A DNA stretch of 64,000 bases from Theropithecus gelada. Taxonomy: Eukaryota; Chordata; Mammalia; Primates; Cercopithecidae. The DNA lies in the NCBI RefSeq assembly GCF_003255815.1, contig NC_037680.1, positions 8,087,187 through 8,151,186 on the forward strand, given 5' to 3'. Shown in pieces: positions 22,931 to 35,418 of this stretch. The position numbers and the translations under genes were made by a program. Position 1 is the first letter of the stretch, and every line of letters begins with the position of its first letter. The notes beneath the pieces were generated by a model. That model was not told the origin of the DNA. It did no database searches and saw only the letters and a program-made list of their open reading frames with translations.

Positions 22931-25152
22931 TTCCACCACTGGTCCTTCTCAAATCTCAAGCCATTCTCACATTGCAAAATACAATCATGCTTTCCCAACA
23001 GTCCCATAAAATCTTAACTCATTTCAGCACTAACTCAAAAGTCCAAAGTCTCATCTAAGACAAGGCAAGCTCCTCAAGGATCTAGAACTAGAAATACCAT
23101 TTGACCCAGCCATCCCATTACTGGGTGTATACCCAAAGGGTTATAAAGCATGATACTATAAGACACATGCACACGTATGTTTATTGCGGCACTATTCACA
23201 AGAGCCAACCCAAAGACTCAGAACCAACCCAAATGTCCATCAATGATAGACCAGATTAAGAAAATGTGGCACATATACACTATGGAATACTATGCAGCCA
23301 TAAAAAAGGGATGAGTTCATGTCCTTTGTAGGGACATGGAGGAAGCCGGAAACCATCATTCTGAGCAAACTATCACAAGCACAGAAAACCAAACACCACA
23401 TGTTCTCACTCATAGGTGGGAACTGAACAATGAGAACACTTGGACACAGGGTGGAGAACATCATACACAGGGGCCTGTCATGGGGTGGCAGGAGGGGGAT
23501 GGGATAACATTAGGAGAAATACCTAATGTAAATGATGAGTTAATGGGTGCAGCACACCAACATGGCACATATATATGTATGTAGCAAACCTGCACATTGT
23601 GCACATGTACTCTAGAACTTAAAAAAAAAAAAAAAGGACAAGGCAAGCTCACAGGCTTCCACCTATGGGCTTCTAAAATCAAAAGCAATTTATTTGCTTC
23701 CAAGGTAGAATGAGAGCATAAGCATTGGGTAAACATACCTGTTCCAAAAGAGAGAAATCAGCCAAAAGAAAGGGGTCAAAAGCCCTGTGCAAATTTGAAA
23801 CTGAGCAGGGCAGTCAAATTTAAACTGGAGTTTTAAACTTGAAAACTCCAGAAGAGTCTCATTTGACTCCATGTCCCACATCCAGGGCATGCTGGTTCAA
23901 GGACTGGGCAGCTCCACCTCTGTGACTTTGCAAAGTTCAGCCCCTGTGGCTGCTCTCTCAGGCTGTTGACTGCCTACAGCTTTCCTGGTGCAGGGTTCAA
24001 GCCGCAAGTGAATCTGCCATTCTGTGGTCTGAAGGAGAGGTGCCCTTCTCACAGCTCCACTAGGCAGTGCCCACTGAAGATCCTGCATAGGGGCTCCAAC
24101 TCCACATTTCCCTTTGGGAATACCCTAGTAGAGGTTCTCTGTGAGGGCTCTGACCCAGCAGCAAGCTTCTGCCTGGGCACCCAGGCTTTCTCACACATCC
24201 GCTGAAATCAAGGCAGATGCTCCTCAGACTTCTTTGTTCTTGCATTCTATGTGCCTACAGGCTTAAGGTCACACAGAAGCTGCCAAAAGCTTATGGCCTG
24301 CATTCTCCAAAGTGTCAGCTTGAGCTGTACTAAGGCTCTTTGAGTTGAGACTAGAGTTGAAGCTGTCAGAAAGTGGGGAGCATTGTCCCAAAGCTGCCCA
24401 GGGCAGCAGGGCCCTGGGGCTGGCCCAGGGAACCATCGTTCCTTCCTAGACCTCCAGTCCTGTGGTAGAAGGAGCTTCTGTGAAGATTTCTAAAATGCCT
24501 TCAAAGCCCTTTTCCCATTGTCTTGGATATTAGCACGTGACTCTCTTTTAGATATGCAAACATCACTAGCAAGTTGTTGTTACACAGCCCACTTGAATTC
24601 CACTTCTGAGAAAGCCTTTTCTTTCTCAGCCACATGGCAAGGCTGCAAATTGTATAATCTTTTATATTCTACTTCCCTTTTAAATATGTATTCCAAATTT
24701 AAGTCATTTCTTTGCTCCCACATCTAAGCATAGGTTGTTAGAAGCAGCCAGATTACTTCTTGAATGGTCTGTTGCTTAGAAATTTCTTACACTGGATACT
24801 CTAAATCATCATTCTTAAGTTCAGATGTCCACAGATCCCTAGGGCATGAACGCCATACAGCCAAGATCTTTTCTAAGGCATAACATATGTAACCTTTGCT
24901 CCAGTTCCCAATAAGTTCCTGATTTCCATACAAGACCTTGGCAGCCTGGTCTTCACTACGCATATCACTATCAAGCACTTTGGTTACAACCATCTAACCA
25001 GTCTCTGCTTAGATCCAAACTTTTCCTCATCTTCCTATCTTCTTCTGAGCCCACCAAACTCTTCCAACCTCTGCCCACCACTCAGAACCAAAGCTGCCTC
25101 CATATTTGCAGGTGTCTTTGTAGCAATACCTGACTCCTTGGTACCAATTTTC
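22931..25152 (-). other. Internal region of the MaLR provirus
   Basis: Contains family words such as 'cattctcacattgcaaaat', 'tcccaacagtcccataaa' and 'ttaactcatttcagcacta'. After the L1 insertion it runs from 23651 to 25152, where it has slightly higher G+C. MST/THE1 internal regions lack intact viral genes. The short ORFs here (for example 23966-24205) are not convincing as proteins. Confidence 0.75.
23073..23636 (+). mobile_element. 5'-truncated L1PA inside the MaLR provirus
   Basis: Begins in late ORF2 ('ctcaaggatctagaacta') and ends with 'actctagaactt' and 15 A. A perfect 14-bp target duplication, 'gacaaggcaagctc', lies at 23059-23072 and 23637-23650. It is close in sequence to the L1 at 1-624 and is the youngest layer here. 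Confidence 0.97.
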
Positions 25153-25550
25153 TGTTTTAGACCATCCTTGACTTGCTATTAAGAAATACATGAGACTGGT
25201 TAATTTATAAGAAAAGTGGCTTAATTGGCTCATGGCTCTGCATGCTGTACAGGAAGCATAGCAGCATCTGCTTCTGGGGAGGCTTCAGGGAGCTTTTACT
25301 CATGACAGAAAATGAAGTAGGAGCAGGCATTTCACATGGTGAAAGTGGGAGCAAGAGAATAGAAGCAAAATATCACACACTTTTAAATGACCAGATCCTG
25401 CAAGAACTCACTCACTATCATGAAGACAGCATCAAGTCATGAGGGATCTTCTCCCATGACCCAAACGCGTCCTACCAGGCCCCAACACCAGCACTGGGGA
25501 ATAGAGTTCAACATGAGATTTGGGAAGGGACAAATATCTAAACCATATCA
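25153..25550 (-). repeat. 5' LTR of the MaLR provirus
   Basis: Antisense MST-type LTR with 'tggcttaattggctcatgg', 'ggcttcagggagctttta' and 'caacatgagatttggg'. Its end 'aaccatatca' is the element's 5' terminus. It pairs with 22521-22930. Comparing the two LTRs would date the insertion. Confidence 0.9.
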
Positions 25551-27964
25551 AGTAGATATGCTTATAGCAGACAAAATGAATTTCAAGACAAAAACTAAAA
25601 AAGGACAAAGAAGGTCATTATATAATAATAAAGGGTTCAATTTAGCAAGCAGATATAACAATTGAAAATATATATGTACCCAACACTGGATCACCCAGAT
25701 ACATAAAGCAAATATTATTCGAGATAAACAGAGAGATAGACCCCAGTACAATAAAGACTTCAATACCCCAATTTTAGCATTAGACAGATCATCCAGACAG
25801 AAAATCAACAAAGAAACATTGATATTTATCTGAGTATAGACCAAGTGGACCTAATTGATATATACCAAATACTTCATCCAATGGCTGTAGAATACACATT
25901 CTTCTCTTTAGAACATGAATCATTCTCAAGGATAGACCATACATTCGGCCATAAAACATGTCTTTAAAAATTCAAAAAATAAAATAACATCAAGTATCTT
26001 TTCTTACCACAATGGAATAAGACTAGAAATAAATAACAAGAATTTGAAAACTATGCAATTACATGGAAATTAAATACTATGCTTCTGAATGACCAGTGGA
26101 TCAATGAAGAAATAAGAGGGAAATTTTAAAAATTATTGAAACAAATCATGGAAACACAACATACCAAAACGTATGGGATACTGCAAAAGAGGTACTTAAA
26201 GTTCATAGCTATAAGCACCTACATAAAAAAGTATAAAAATTTCAAATAAACAAACTAACAATACATTGTAAAGATCCCAATTCAACAATACATTAAAATG
26301 ATAATTCATCATGACCAAGTGAGATTTATTCCTGGGATGAAAGGATAATTCAACATATACAAGTCAATCAATGTGATGTATCATAACAACAGAATGAAGG
26401 ACAACAACCGTATGATTATTTCAATTGATGCTGAGAAGTTGATAAAATTCAACATCCCTTTATGATTAAAATATTCAATAAACTGGGTACAAAAAGAACA
26501 TACCTCAAGATAATAAATGCCATATACAACAGACCCATAGCTAGTATCATACAGATTGGGAAAAACTGAAAGCCATTCCTCTAAGACTTTGAATATAACA
26601 AGGATACCCACTTTTACCACTGTTTCAACACAATGCTGGAAGTCCTAGCTAGAGTCATCAGACAAGAGAAAGAAATAAAGGGCATCCAAATTAACAATGC
26701 AGAAATCAAATTATCCTTGTTTGCAGATGACATGATTTTGCATTTGGAAAAACCTAAAGACTCCACAAAAAACTGTGAGAGTTGATAAACAAATTCAGTA
26801 AAGGTGCATGATAAAAAAGTCAACATATAAAATTCCATGACATTTCTATATGCCAACAGCAAATAATCTGAAAAAGAAATCAATAAAGTAATTTCATTTA
26901 CAATAGCTGCAAATAAAATAAAATACCTAGAAATTTACCAAAGAAGTGAAGTATCTCTACAGTGAAAACTATAGAATATTGAAAAACAAATAGAAGGGGA
27001 CACACAAAAAATGGGGAGGTAGCCCCTTTTTATGGATTGAAAGAATCAAATTGTTAAACTGTCCATATGCCCAAAGCAATTGACAGATTCAATGCAATCT
27101 CTGTCAAAATACCAATGACATTCTTCACAGAAATGTTAAAAGAAAAAAAAAAAAAACCTTCACATTTATATGAAGCCACAAGAGACCCAGAAATGCCAAA
27201 GGCATCCTACACACAAAGAACAAAACTGGAAGAATCACATTACCTGACTTCAAATTGTACTAAATAGCTATTGTGACCAAAGCAGCATGTTACTGGCATA
27301 AAAACAGATGCATAGATCAATGGAACAGTATAGTGAACCCAGAAGCAAATCCATATAAGTATAATAAACTTGTTTTCAACAAAGGTGTCAAGAACATGTC
27401 TAGAGAAAAGACAGTCTCTTCAATAAATGTTTCTGTGAAAACTGGACATCCATGTTCAAAAGAATGAAACTAGACCCTTATCACTTGCCATAGACAAAAA
27501 TCAAGTCAAACGTATTAGACTTAATTCTAAGACCTCAAACTATGAAACTACTAAAAGAAAACTTGCGGAAATTCTCTAAGACAAAGAATCTCTGTCCTAG
27601 AATTCCCTAGGCCTGGTCAATGACTTCTTGAGTAATACCCCACAAGCACAGACAACTAAAACAAAAATGGACAAATGGGATTACATCAAGTTAAAAAGTT
27701 TCTGCACAACAAAAGTAACAATCAACAATGTGAGGAGACAACCCACAGAATGGCAGAATACATTTGCAAACCACCCATCTGACAAGAGGCTAATAACCAG
27801 AATATATAAGGAGCTCAAACAACACTACAGGAAAAAAAAATAATAATTTGATTAATCAGCAAAAAATCTGAATAGACATTTCTCAAAGGGAGACACAGAA
27901 CTGGCATACAGGTATATGAAAAGGTGTTCAATATCCTTGATCATCAGAGAAATGCAAATCAATC

Positions 27965-28250
27965 GTAGTATGAGAGGCTCATGCCTACAATCCAGACACT
28001 TTGGGAGGCCAAGGCAGGTGGATCACTTGAGGTCAGGAGTTTGAGACCAACCTGACCAACATGGCAAAACCTTGTCTCAAGTAAAAATACAAAAAATAGC
28101 CAGGTATGGTGGCACACACCTGTAATCCCAGCTTCTCAGGAAACTGAGGCAGGAGAATTGCTTGAACCTGGAGGTGGAGTTTTCAGTGAGCCAAGATGGC
28201 GCCAGTGTACTCCAGACTAGACAACATTCTGTCTCAAAAGAAAAAGAAAA
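27965..28250 (+). mobile_element. AluS-like element in old L1
   Basis: Sense Alu with a degenerate start and a tail of AAAAG units. It splits L1 ORF2 between 'gagaaatgcaaatcaa' and 'taaaatggcttttatta'. Confidence 0.93.
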
Positions 28251-29100
28251 AGTACAACATATCATCTCATCCCAGTTAAAATGGCTTTTATTAATAAGAA
28301 TAGCAATAAAAAATAACAAATGCTGGTGAGGTTGTGGAGAAAAAGGAACCCTCCTACACTGTGGGTGGGAATGTAAACTAGTACAACCAGTAACTATGGA
28401 GAACATTTCAAAGCTTCCTTGGAGAGCTAAAAACAGAACAACTATATGATTCAGCAATCCTTCTGCTATGTATATCACCAAAAGAAAGGAAATCAGTATA
28501 TCAAAGAGATAACTGTATTCCCATGTTTATTGCAGCATTGCTCACAGTAGACAAGATTTGGAAACAACCTAAGTGTCCATTGACAGATGAATGGATAAAG
28601 AATGAATGAATGGTACATATACACAATGGAGTACTATTCAGTCATAAAAGATGACATCCTCTCATTTGTGGCAACATGGGTGGCACTGGAGGTCATCATG
28701 TTAAGTGAAATAAGCGAGGCACAGAAAGACAAACTTTGCATGTTCTCACTTATTTGTGGGAGCTAAAAATTAAAACGATTGAACTCATGGAGATAGAGAG
28801 TAAAAGAATGGTTATCAGAGACTATGAAGTGTAGTGGGGGTGGAATGGTGGGGTGCAGATGGTTAATGGGTACAAAAAATATTAAAAAATGAGTAAGATC
28901 TAGCATTTGATAGCAAAACAGGGTGATTATAGTCAGTAATTTCATTTTACATTTAAAGATAACTAAAAGAGTATAATTGGATTGTTTGTAACACAAAGGA
29001 TAATGATATAATTACACATTGCCTGCTTGTATCAAAACATCTCATATATCCATAAATATGTATACTATGTACACACAAAAATTAAAATTTATATACAATA

Positions 29101-30754
29101 AACACTCTTTATAACAATGTTTTTGAGAAATTACCCTCAATGTTGTGTATAGTTGAGCCTGGACAGTATTTCTTGGCACTATGGAATCTTTGGGGACCAC
29201 ATTTTTCCTTAGAATGTGATCTGAACTCCTTTATTCAATCATCACTCAGAAATTTGAAAAAGAATTAAGTGCTATGTAAAGGAAGCAAAACTTTGGAAGT
29301 AATAATCACTGAATTTACCAACGTGGTGACTTACTGTCCATGCTGTTCCTTTCTTTGATAGTCTTCTAGGAGAGTTTAGGTTCTGGTCATTCTCAAAGCT
29401 GTTCTCTACCCCTAAGGCCTTGTGCAAGGTCCTTCATGCGACCAGATAGAATGTATAAGATAAATGCATTATGTAAAAATTGATAGTCATATACAATGAA
29501 ACACAAATATCATCTTATACATTAAAAAGTTAATGTCATTTGGTAAAAAGGCAAAATTCCAAGAGATAATTAGATCAATGTAAGTACTTGGATTATTTTG
29601 AATTATGTGGTGAAATAATGCTGGCTAGCAAGAAAAGAAATAAGTGTACCTGACAGACGTGTGGTAAATAAGATGGCTCAATTATATTGAAATAGGATTC
29701 AAACTTGGCCAAATTGGAAAGATGCTCCAAGTGTGCCTTTGTATACCTGCCTCCCCATGTCAATTATATTATAATAAGTAACTCATGTGCAAGTGAAGTA
29801 AACAGCATATTCGGATTGGGTTACCCTTATGTCACCTTTGAGGGAAGTCCAAGAAAGTGCGAAACATGTGTCTGAAGAACACACAAGTAAGAAATGGCAG
29901 GAGAAAGAGCTGTGGGTTGTAAATAAAAGAAACAATGCTGAATTTCCAAATTGAGTTGTTACTGCACTCTGATTACTCTTGAGAATTTAGGATAGATAGT
30001 GTCAACTTTCTGTGTACCCTTCATGTTCTACCTGGTGGTCACTGCAGCATAGGAGAGAATGCCAGAACTGGGAGAAGATGGAGTGACTCACCTAGTGCAG
30101 TGGCTTGTGTAAATTTCCTGTGATTTCTAATAAATTTGTCAACCTGTTACCTTGATTGTTCTTATTGTTCCTTGCTATTATCACAAATGTTGACACTTTC
30201 TGCCTAACAGTCTGAGGACCGAAAAAGGAAAATTCATAAAAATCGAATAAAAAAGAATATTGACACCATTAGAAGGAATAAAGATGGATCATAAGTAATT
30301 TCAGCTTTTGCTTAATTTAGCCACAAATTGCGCTTTTTACAACTCAGATCAACAGGTTTTTTTGTTTTTTGTTTTTTAACTGTTTGGAGATAATAAATGT
30401 GGAATTTTCTGAGTTGAGACTGTAAACATTTAGGCCCCCATTGAGAAATTCCTTCATAATGGCATCCAACAATGGTTTTTGAAAAAGCTACCCCAAACTG
30501 GAGGTATAAAATATAAATAATTTGTTCTCTCGTGAGCTACTAATTATGTTGCATATCTAAAGGAGTATTTGATAGTTAGATACATGCATTTGTTACTGTG
30601 GACCAGACTGAAAGGGCTAGAGAAAGAAAGGGCATACCCTTATGAACTTGCAAATGGAGCCAAGTGACTTAATTATAAAGAGATGAGAAAAAGTCCAGCC
30701 ATTCAGATTCTCCTCAGTGTGCCATTAAAATAAAATTGGTACTCAATCTGTTTT
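29101..30754. other. Unassigned sequence
   Basis: About 1.65 kb without a repeat I can name, a long ORF or an RNA gene. It has local A/T-rich tracts (T-run near 30357-30380). Confidence 0.5.
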
Positions 30755-31130
30755 TTTTCCTGTCATTAATCCAATAAATATTTATTACTTCATAAGAAAC
30801 AATGAACAAAAGAATATGTCTTTATACTGAACTTATAAATTGATGAAAGTATATTTTAAACCCCTAAAAAATGGATAAGGAGGCAACATTTGGGCAGAGA
30901 TCTAACTGAAAGGTTTCAGCCAAACAAAAATGTCACTATGGCAGCAGGCAGAGAAAACACTGCAAAGGAAGGCCTTGAGAAGAAAATACATCTAGCATTT
31001 CAAGTAACAGCCGGTAGTCAGTATGCTCAAATAGAGCAGAGAGAAATATGAGAGATCTAGCGAGGGCACAGGTCATACATTCCAGGCTGCTTAGATTATG
31101 TTAAGGACTTTGACTCAAACCACTAGAACA
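30755..31130 (+). mobile_element. L2 3' fragment
   Basis: Collinear words: 'ccaataaatatttattac', 'aggaggcaacatttgggcag', 'agatctaactgaaagg', 'aggccttgagaagaaaa', 'acattccaggctgcttag' and 'gttaaggactttgactc'. These follow the L2 3' end and its upstream region. Confidence 0.65.
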
Positions 31131-31525
31131 TGCTGTGGACTAAATTGCGTTCCCTCAAAATTTAATAGCCCCAGTTCTCATTAAGACCGTATTTGGAGGG
31201 CCTATAAGAAGGTAATTAGCATTAAACACGTTCATAAAATGAAGTTCCTAATATGAAAGAGATTGGTAGCCTTATTTAAAAAAATAGAGTTTCCCTTTCT
31301 CTCCCCCACCACACACACACACACACATGTACACACGCACGTGCTCCCAAAAAAGGCCATGTGAGGACACAGCATGAAGGCAGCCAACTACAAGCCAGGA
31401 GGAGAGTCCTTATCTAGACCAGAATTAGCTGAAACTTTGATGTCCAGAACTGCATGAAGATACATTTCCGTTGTTTCTCACACCTTTGGCATGACTTTGT
31501 TATGGCAGCATGAAAAGACTAAAAC
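31131..31525 (+). mobile_element. MLT1-like LTR with inner (CA)n
   Basis: Starts 'tgctgtggactaaattgcg' and continues with 'ttcctaatatgaaagag', 'gccatgtgaggacacagc', 'gaaggcagccaac', 'gatgtccagaactgcat' and 'gttatggcagcatgaaaag'. It ends near 'aaaaca'. A CA repeat (about 31310-31327) sits where CT/CA-rich sequence is usual in this family. Confidence 0.85.
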
Positions 31526-31941
31526 AGAATACATCCCAAGAAGTCTGAATATAACTCACACTCTCCAAGTGCTTTCTAGACAAGCAACAGTCAGCCTTCT
31601 AAGTCATATTGAAGGTGCCCCCCACCCCAACACACACACACACGCACACGTACACATGCACGTGCTCCCAAAAAAGAACATATGAGGACATAGCATGAAG
31701 GCAGCCAACTACAAGCCAGGAGGAGAGCCCTTATTTAGACCAGAATTAGCTGAAACTTTGATGTCCAGAACTGCATGAAGATACATTTCTGTTGTTTCTC
31801 ACACCTTTGGCATGATTTTGTTATGGCAGCATGAAAAGACTAATACAGAATACATCCCAAGATATCTGAATATAACTCACACTCTCCAAATGCTTTCTAG
31901 ACAAGCAAGAGTCAGTCTTCTAAGTCGTATTGAAGGTCCCC
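31300..31941 (+). repeat. Tandem duplication, two copies of about 321 bp
   Basis: 31340-31620 aligns with 31661-31941 without gaps at a constant offset of 321. I count about 15 mismatches over roughly 275 aligned bases, or about 5%. Each copy carries the MLT1 3' half plus about 95 bp of flank, and each begins with a C-rich then CA-rich tract. The break lies in the 'cccccacc'/'cccaccccaa' plus CA region present at both ends. Confidence 0.95.
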
Positions 31942-31956
31942 ATCACCCCGGGATAG

Positions 31957-34040
31957 CTGACTGGAGGCAGTATTAGCATGTCTCTCCCACTTGGAAAGAC
32001 AAAACAGTGCATAGATACTCCCAGTGTGAGATTCGTTTCTAAGAAGCAATGCAAGAACTTAGCAGGAAAACAGAAATCCACAGACCCTTTGAAAGTAGCA
32101 GCAGGCTGCCACCTACACCATGAGCAAACAAAAAAACTAAGTCCTCAGAGCATGAGAGGAGGATAGACTGCCCAGACCTAGGGAAGCCATTCTTTATTCT
32201 GCCTCACAGGGGACCTCACAAAAGTCTCCCAACTAACTCAGGCAGCAGTGGCAGGTTGAAAGAATCTCCCAAATGAATTTTGCAACATAACCTCAAATGG
32301 GGAAGAATTTCATGAGTGAGAATTCTATGGGTCAGAACCCATGAGTGAGTCAGAAGTGTGCTGCAACCAAGAGCACAGGAGCTCTGCACCCTGTATGTGC
32401 AGGCACACTGGGAAGGGCATAGCACGAAAGCCATGGTTGCTATCTCTGTAGGGAGAGTTTATGGCCTGGGGAAGTTGTGAGTTCTGAGCATAGACTGCCT
32501 GAAACTTAGTTTGCTACTGCTAGAGAAAAACTGCAGCTGGGAGATCTGCCTTGCCAAGTCCCTGGGTGGGGTTTACTGCCACCTGCTACTTCCCACTCCC
32601 TACACAAACTCTTCCGCAGCAGAGGCAGCTATGCTCTTCTCTGGAATATTACCCCAGTGGCCAGAGAACTTCCCTCCTTACTCCCACAAGGGCCACTCCT
32701 GAGTGTAAACCTGCCTGACCCAGCCCCACCTTGTTTTGCCCTTCACCCACCCTGGTAGCTTAACACAAAGGACAAACCTTTCAGGAGCTTTATGACCCTG
32801 CCTATCATCTGAGAAACCAGAGTACCTCCCCTGGGTTACATAAGGCAATCACAAAGCTGACCAATACTACCAGGTGCTCTTTTGAAATTGTCAACTCTTG
32901 GCTGGAAACCAACTGACACAGTCCATTACAGCATCTCCAGGTAGAAAAACACTATACCCAGGAAGAAGAAAACCTGTGTGCAACTTAAATTACCACTCTG
33001 CCTGCACAATTCTGGCTAATTAGGAGGTTCTAAGTCTGTCTACCTGACAGTTCATCATGACAACAACTGGCATTTGAGAGAGTCAGCAAACTAAGGCTAT
33101 CTATAACCAAGGAATCTCACAGAGTCTATGTCACTCCCCTGTCATTCCTATCAGAGCTGGTGCTAGTACCCACTGCTGGGAGACTTAAGGACAGGCCACA
33201 TCTCACGATCCCTTGCAGACATTCACCAGCACCAGCCTGGAGTGTGGTGGCCTTAGTGGGTTGCTACACACCAAAGAGCAGCAGCATTCACAATAGTCTG
33301 GTTCTCTGGAACTTCTCTTTCCTAGAGGAAGGAGAGGGCCCCAAATCAAGGGGACGCCCCTTGGGACAAAACCCAGATAGCAGGCCTTGAGTCCCTGACC
33401 TTTCTGCTGGTGGGAAGTTTCTTCCAGTGGAGCCACAGTTGCAGTTCTAGGCTCAGCTGAGAAAGTCTTCAGTTCTACCCCAATACTCAGGCAACTCTGG
33501 TACTCATGAAATGTCTTGAAGAATGGGACAAGTTTACCATTTGTCCACCACCACCGCAGACACAGTTGGGGTTTTCCCATAGGAGCTCAGTGTGGGTGCA
33601 CCTAGAGACAGATGTTCTGCAACACCTCAGGGAGGCTGCATCCCCACAGGAGGAGTGCCCTCCAAGTGCAGGTTTACATGAGAAATTTACACAATTTCTC
33701 TCTACTTGAAACACCAACATTCCCACAGATGAAAAAAAGGAACCTGTCTGATCTGAATAGCTGGAACACCAGGTCAGGAGTGTGTCTTGGTGGGGGAATG
33801 ATTTCCTGTTGTCCTGGCAGAGAAGCTGAGGTAAATCTGGTCCTTCCCTCTGATAAGACCTCATTGTGTTTCACTGAGAGCTCTCCCAGCCACCTCTGTC
33901 CTCTGCCCAGCCATTGGATACTGCATTTACCCACCTGCTTTAGCAACATCTGGTATCTACCTGTAGATACATCCCCTATTGGGCTGAAGCCTGAACTATT
34001 CAATTCAGTAAATAAAATCCTGGGAAAAAATTAATAAATA
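31957..34040 (+). promoter_or_regulatory. L1 5' UTR (ancestral internal promoter region)
   Basis: It starts with 'gatagctgactggaggcag', the position where L1 elements begin with a 'gatggc..gac' type word. It is non-coding, GC-richer than the rest, and holds many chance ORFs on both strands (for example 33612-34034, 140 codons; 33487-33864 on the minus strand). L1 5' UTRs drive sense and sometimes antisense transcription. Activity today is unknown. Confidence 0.7.
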
Positions 34041-34269
34041 AAAAAGTAAACACCATGGGGGAATAAGATAAGCTTCAAGAGGTATTTGCCATTTCACCCC
34101 TACAGGAAACAGCAAACTTGCTCACACAGTGAGCAAATTGCTACTACAATCAGCACCTGATAAGGCCATCATATGAAGAACTAAAACCAAGGAACCCATA
34201 CTGAGTCTTCACCCTAGAAAGCACCAGTACCTAAGTTAGGTTTCAATAAACTATAAATGTTAAAATCAC

Positions 34270-35330
34270 ATCCATAAAAAGGAAAAAAATAATTTAAAAG
34301 AAGTAAAGTCAAAAGTAAATTCAATAATAATGTGAAGAAATAGTCTACTCAAATAAGAAGAAACCAGAAAAACAATTCTGATAATAGGACAAAACAGAAT
34401 TCTATAACACCCCCAAAAGATCACACTAGCCCTCCAGCAAATAATGTAAACCAATATGAAATCTTTGAAATACCAGATAAAAATTTCAAAAGGTTGATTA
34501 TTAAGTTACTCAAGGAGATACCAGAGAAAGGTAAAAACCAACAGAAAGAAATTAGAAAAAAGAAAAAGAACAATTCAGGATATGAATAGTAAATTTTCTA
34601 AGAAGATAGATATCTTAAAAACATCAGAACTTCTGGAAATGAAATACACACTTACTAAATTACACAATGCAATGAAAAGTAGAAGAAAGAATTTCAGAAT
34701 TCTAAGACAAAGTTTCAAATTAACCTAATAAGACAAAAATAAAAAAGAATCAAGAGAAATGAAGGACATCTCTAAGAATTATGAGATTATGTAAAATGGC
34801 AAAACCTAAGAATAATTGGTGTTCTTGAGGGAAAAGAGAAAGCAAAAAGTTTGGAAATCTTTTTTTCAGGGAATAATTGAGGAAAACTCCTTGGCCTTGG
34901 TAGAGATTTAGATATTAAAATACAAGAAGCTTAAAGAACACCAAGGAGATACATTGCAAAAAGGTCATCACCAAGACATATAGGCATCAGGCTATATAAA
35001 GTGAACAAGAAAGAAATAATTCTTAAAAAAAGTGAGAAAAAATCATAGGGTAACCTATAAAGAAAACTCTTTCAGACTAAGAGCCGATTTACAACAGAAA
35101 TCTTATAAGCCAGAAGGGACTGGAGTTGTATCTTTGTCCTCCTTAAACAAAATAACTGTAAACCAAGAGTTTTGTATCAGGCAAAGGCAAGTTTCATAAA
35201 TGAAGGACAAATAAGTCATTTTCAAACAAACAACTACTGCGGGAATTTGTTGCTACCAGATGAGCTCTATTAAAAAACGCTAAAATAAGTTCTAAATTTT
35301 GAAACAAAAGCTCAATATACACAAAAATAG
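34270..35330 (+). pseudogene. L1 ORF1 remnant
   Basis: The nucleotides follow ORF1 of the L1PB/L1MA group: 'aaaaggttgattattaagtt', 'aactcaaggagatacc', 'atgagattatgtaaaatgg', 'taagaataattggtgttc' and 'ttataagccagaaggga'. In an active element the product is an RNA-binding trimer with a coiled coil. Frequent stops and indels leave no long frame. Confidence 0.75.
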
Positions 35331-35418
35331 AACTTCTTGAATGCACAGAACTCACAGAGCCTATAAAACAACAACACAATGACAGAAACTAAAAAATAGT
35401 AGATGGAAAGCAATTGAC

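Larger units (their letters stand above)
22521..25550 (-). mobile_element. MaLR (MST/THE1-group) provirus, antisense
   Basis: Two LTRs in antisense (22521-22930 and 25153-25550) flank an internal region of non-coding MST/THE1 type. It starts 'tgtattagggc' and ends 'aaccatatca'. The 5-bp flanks ggtag (22516-22520) and agtag (25551-25555) fit a target duplication with one change. MaLRs are very old non-autonomous relatives of ERVL-type elements. The internal region has no long frame with viral domains, as expected. An L1 inserted at 23073-23636. Confidence 0.9.
20110..29100 (+). mobile_element. Old L1 (L1MA/PB-age), near full length, interrupted
   Basis: Pieces are collinear with a sense L1. 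A 5' UTR-like part lies near 20160-20400. ORF1-like sequence (about 20540-21400) ends with 'ctaaagggaattcttac'. An ORF2 endonuclease part appears at 22140-22520 and again at 25556-26100. The reverse-transcriptase part follows at 26240-27200, and then the C-terminal part and 3' UTR up to about 29090. The RT core motif FADD is readable at 26720-26731. Later insertions split it: L1 21725-22113, a MaLR provirus 22521-25550 and an Alu 27965-28250. All frames carry stops. Confidence 0.88.

Noticed and set aside
23651..25152. Possible coding sequence in the MaLR provirus
   Set aside because: The MST/THE1 internal region is non-coding in origin, and frames here are short on both strands.
33487..34034. 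Overlapping ORFs of 125 and 140 codons on both strands
   Set aside because: They lie in the GC-richer 5' UTR of an old L1, where chance ORFs are common. They share no features with a known protein, and both strands are open at the same time.
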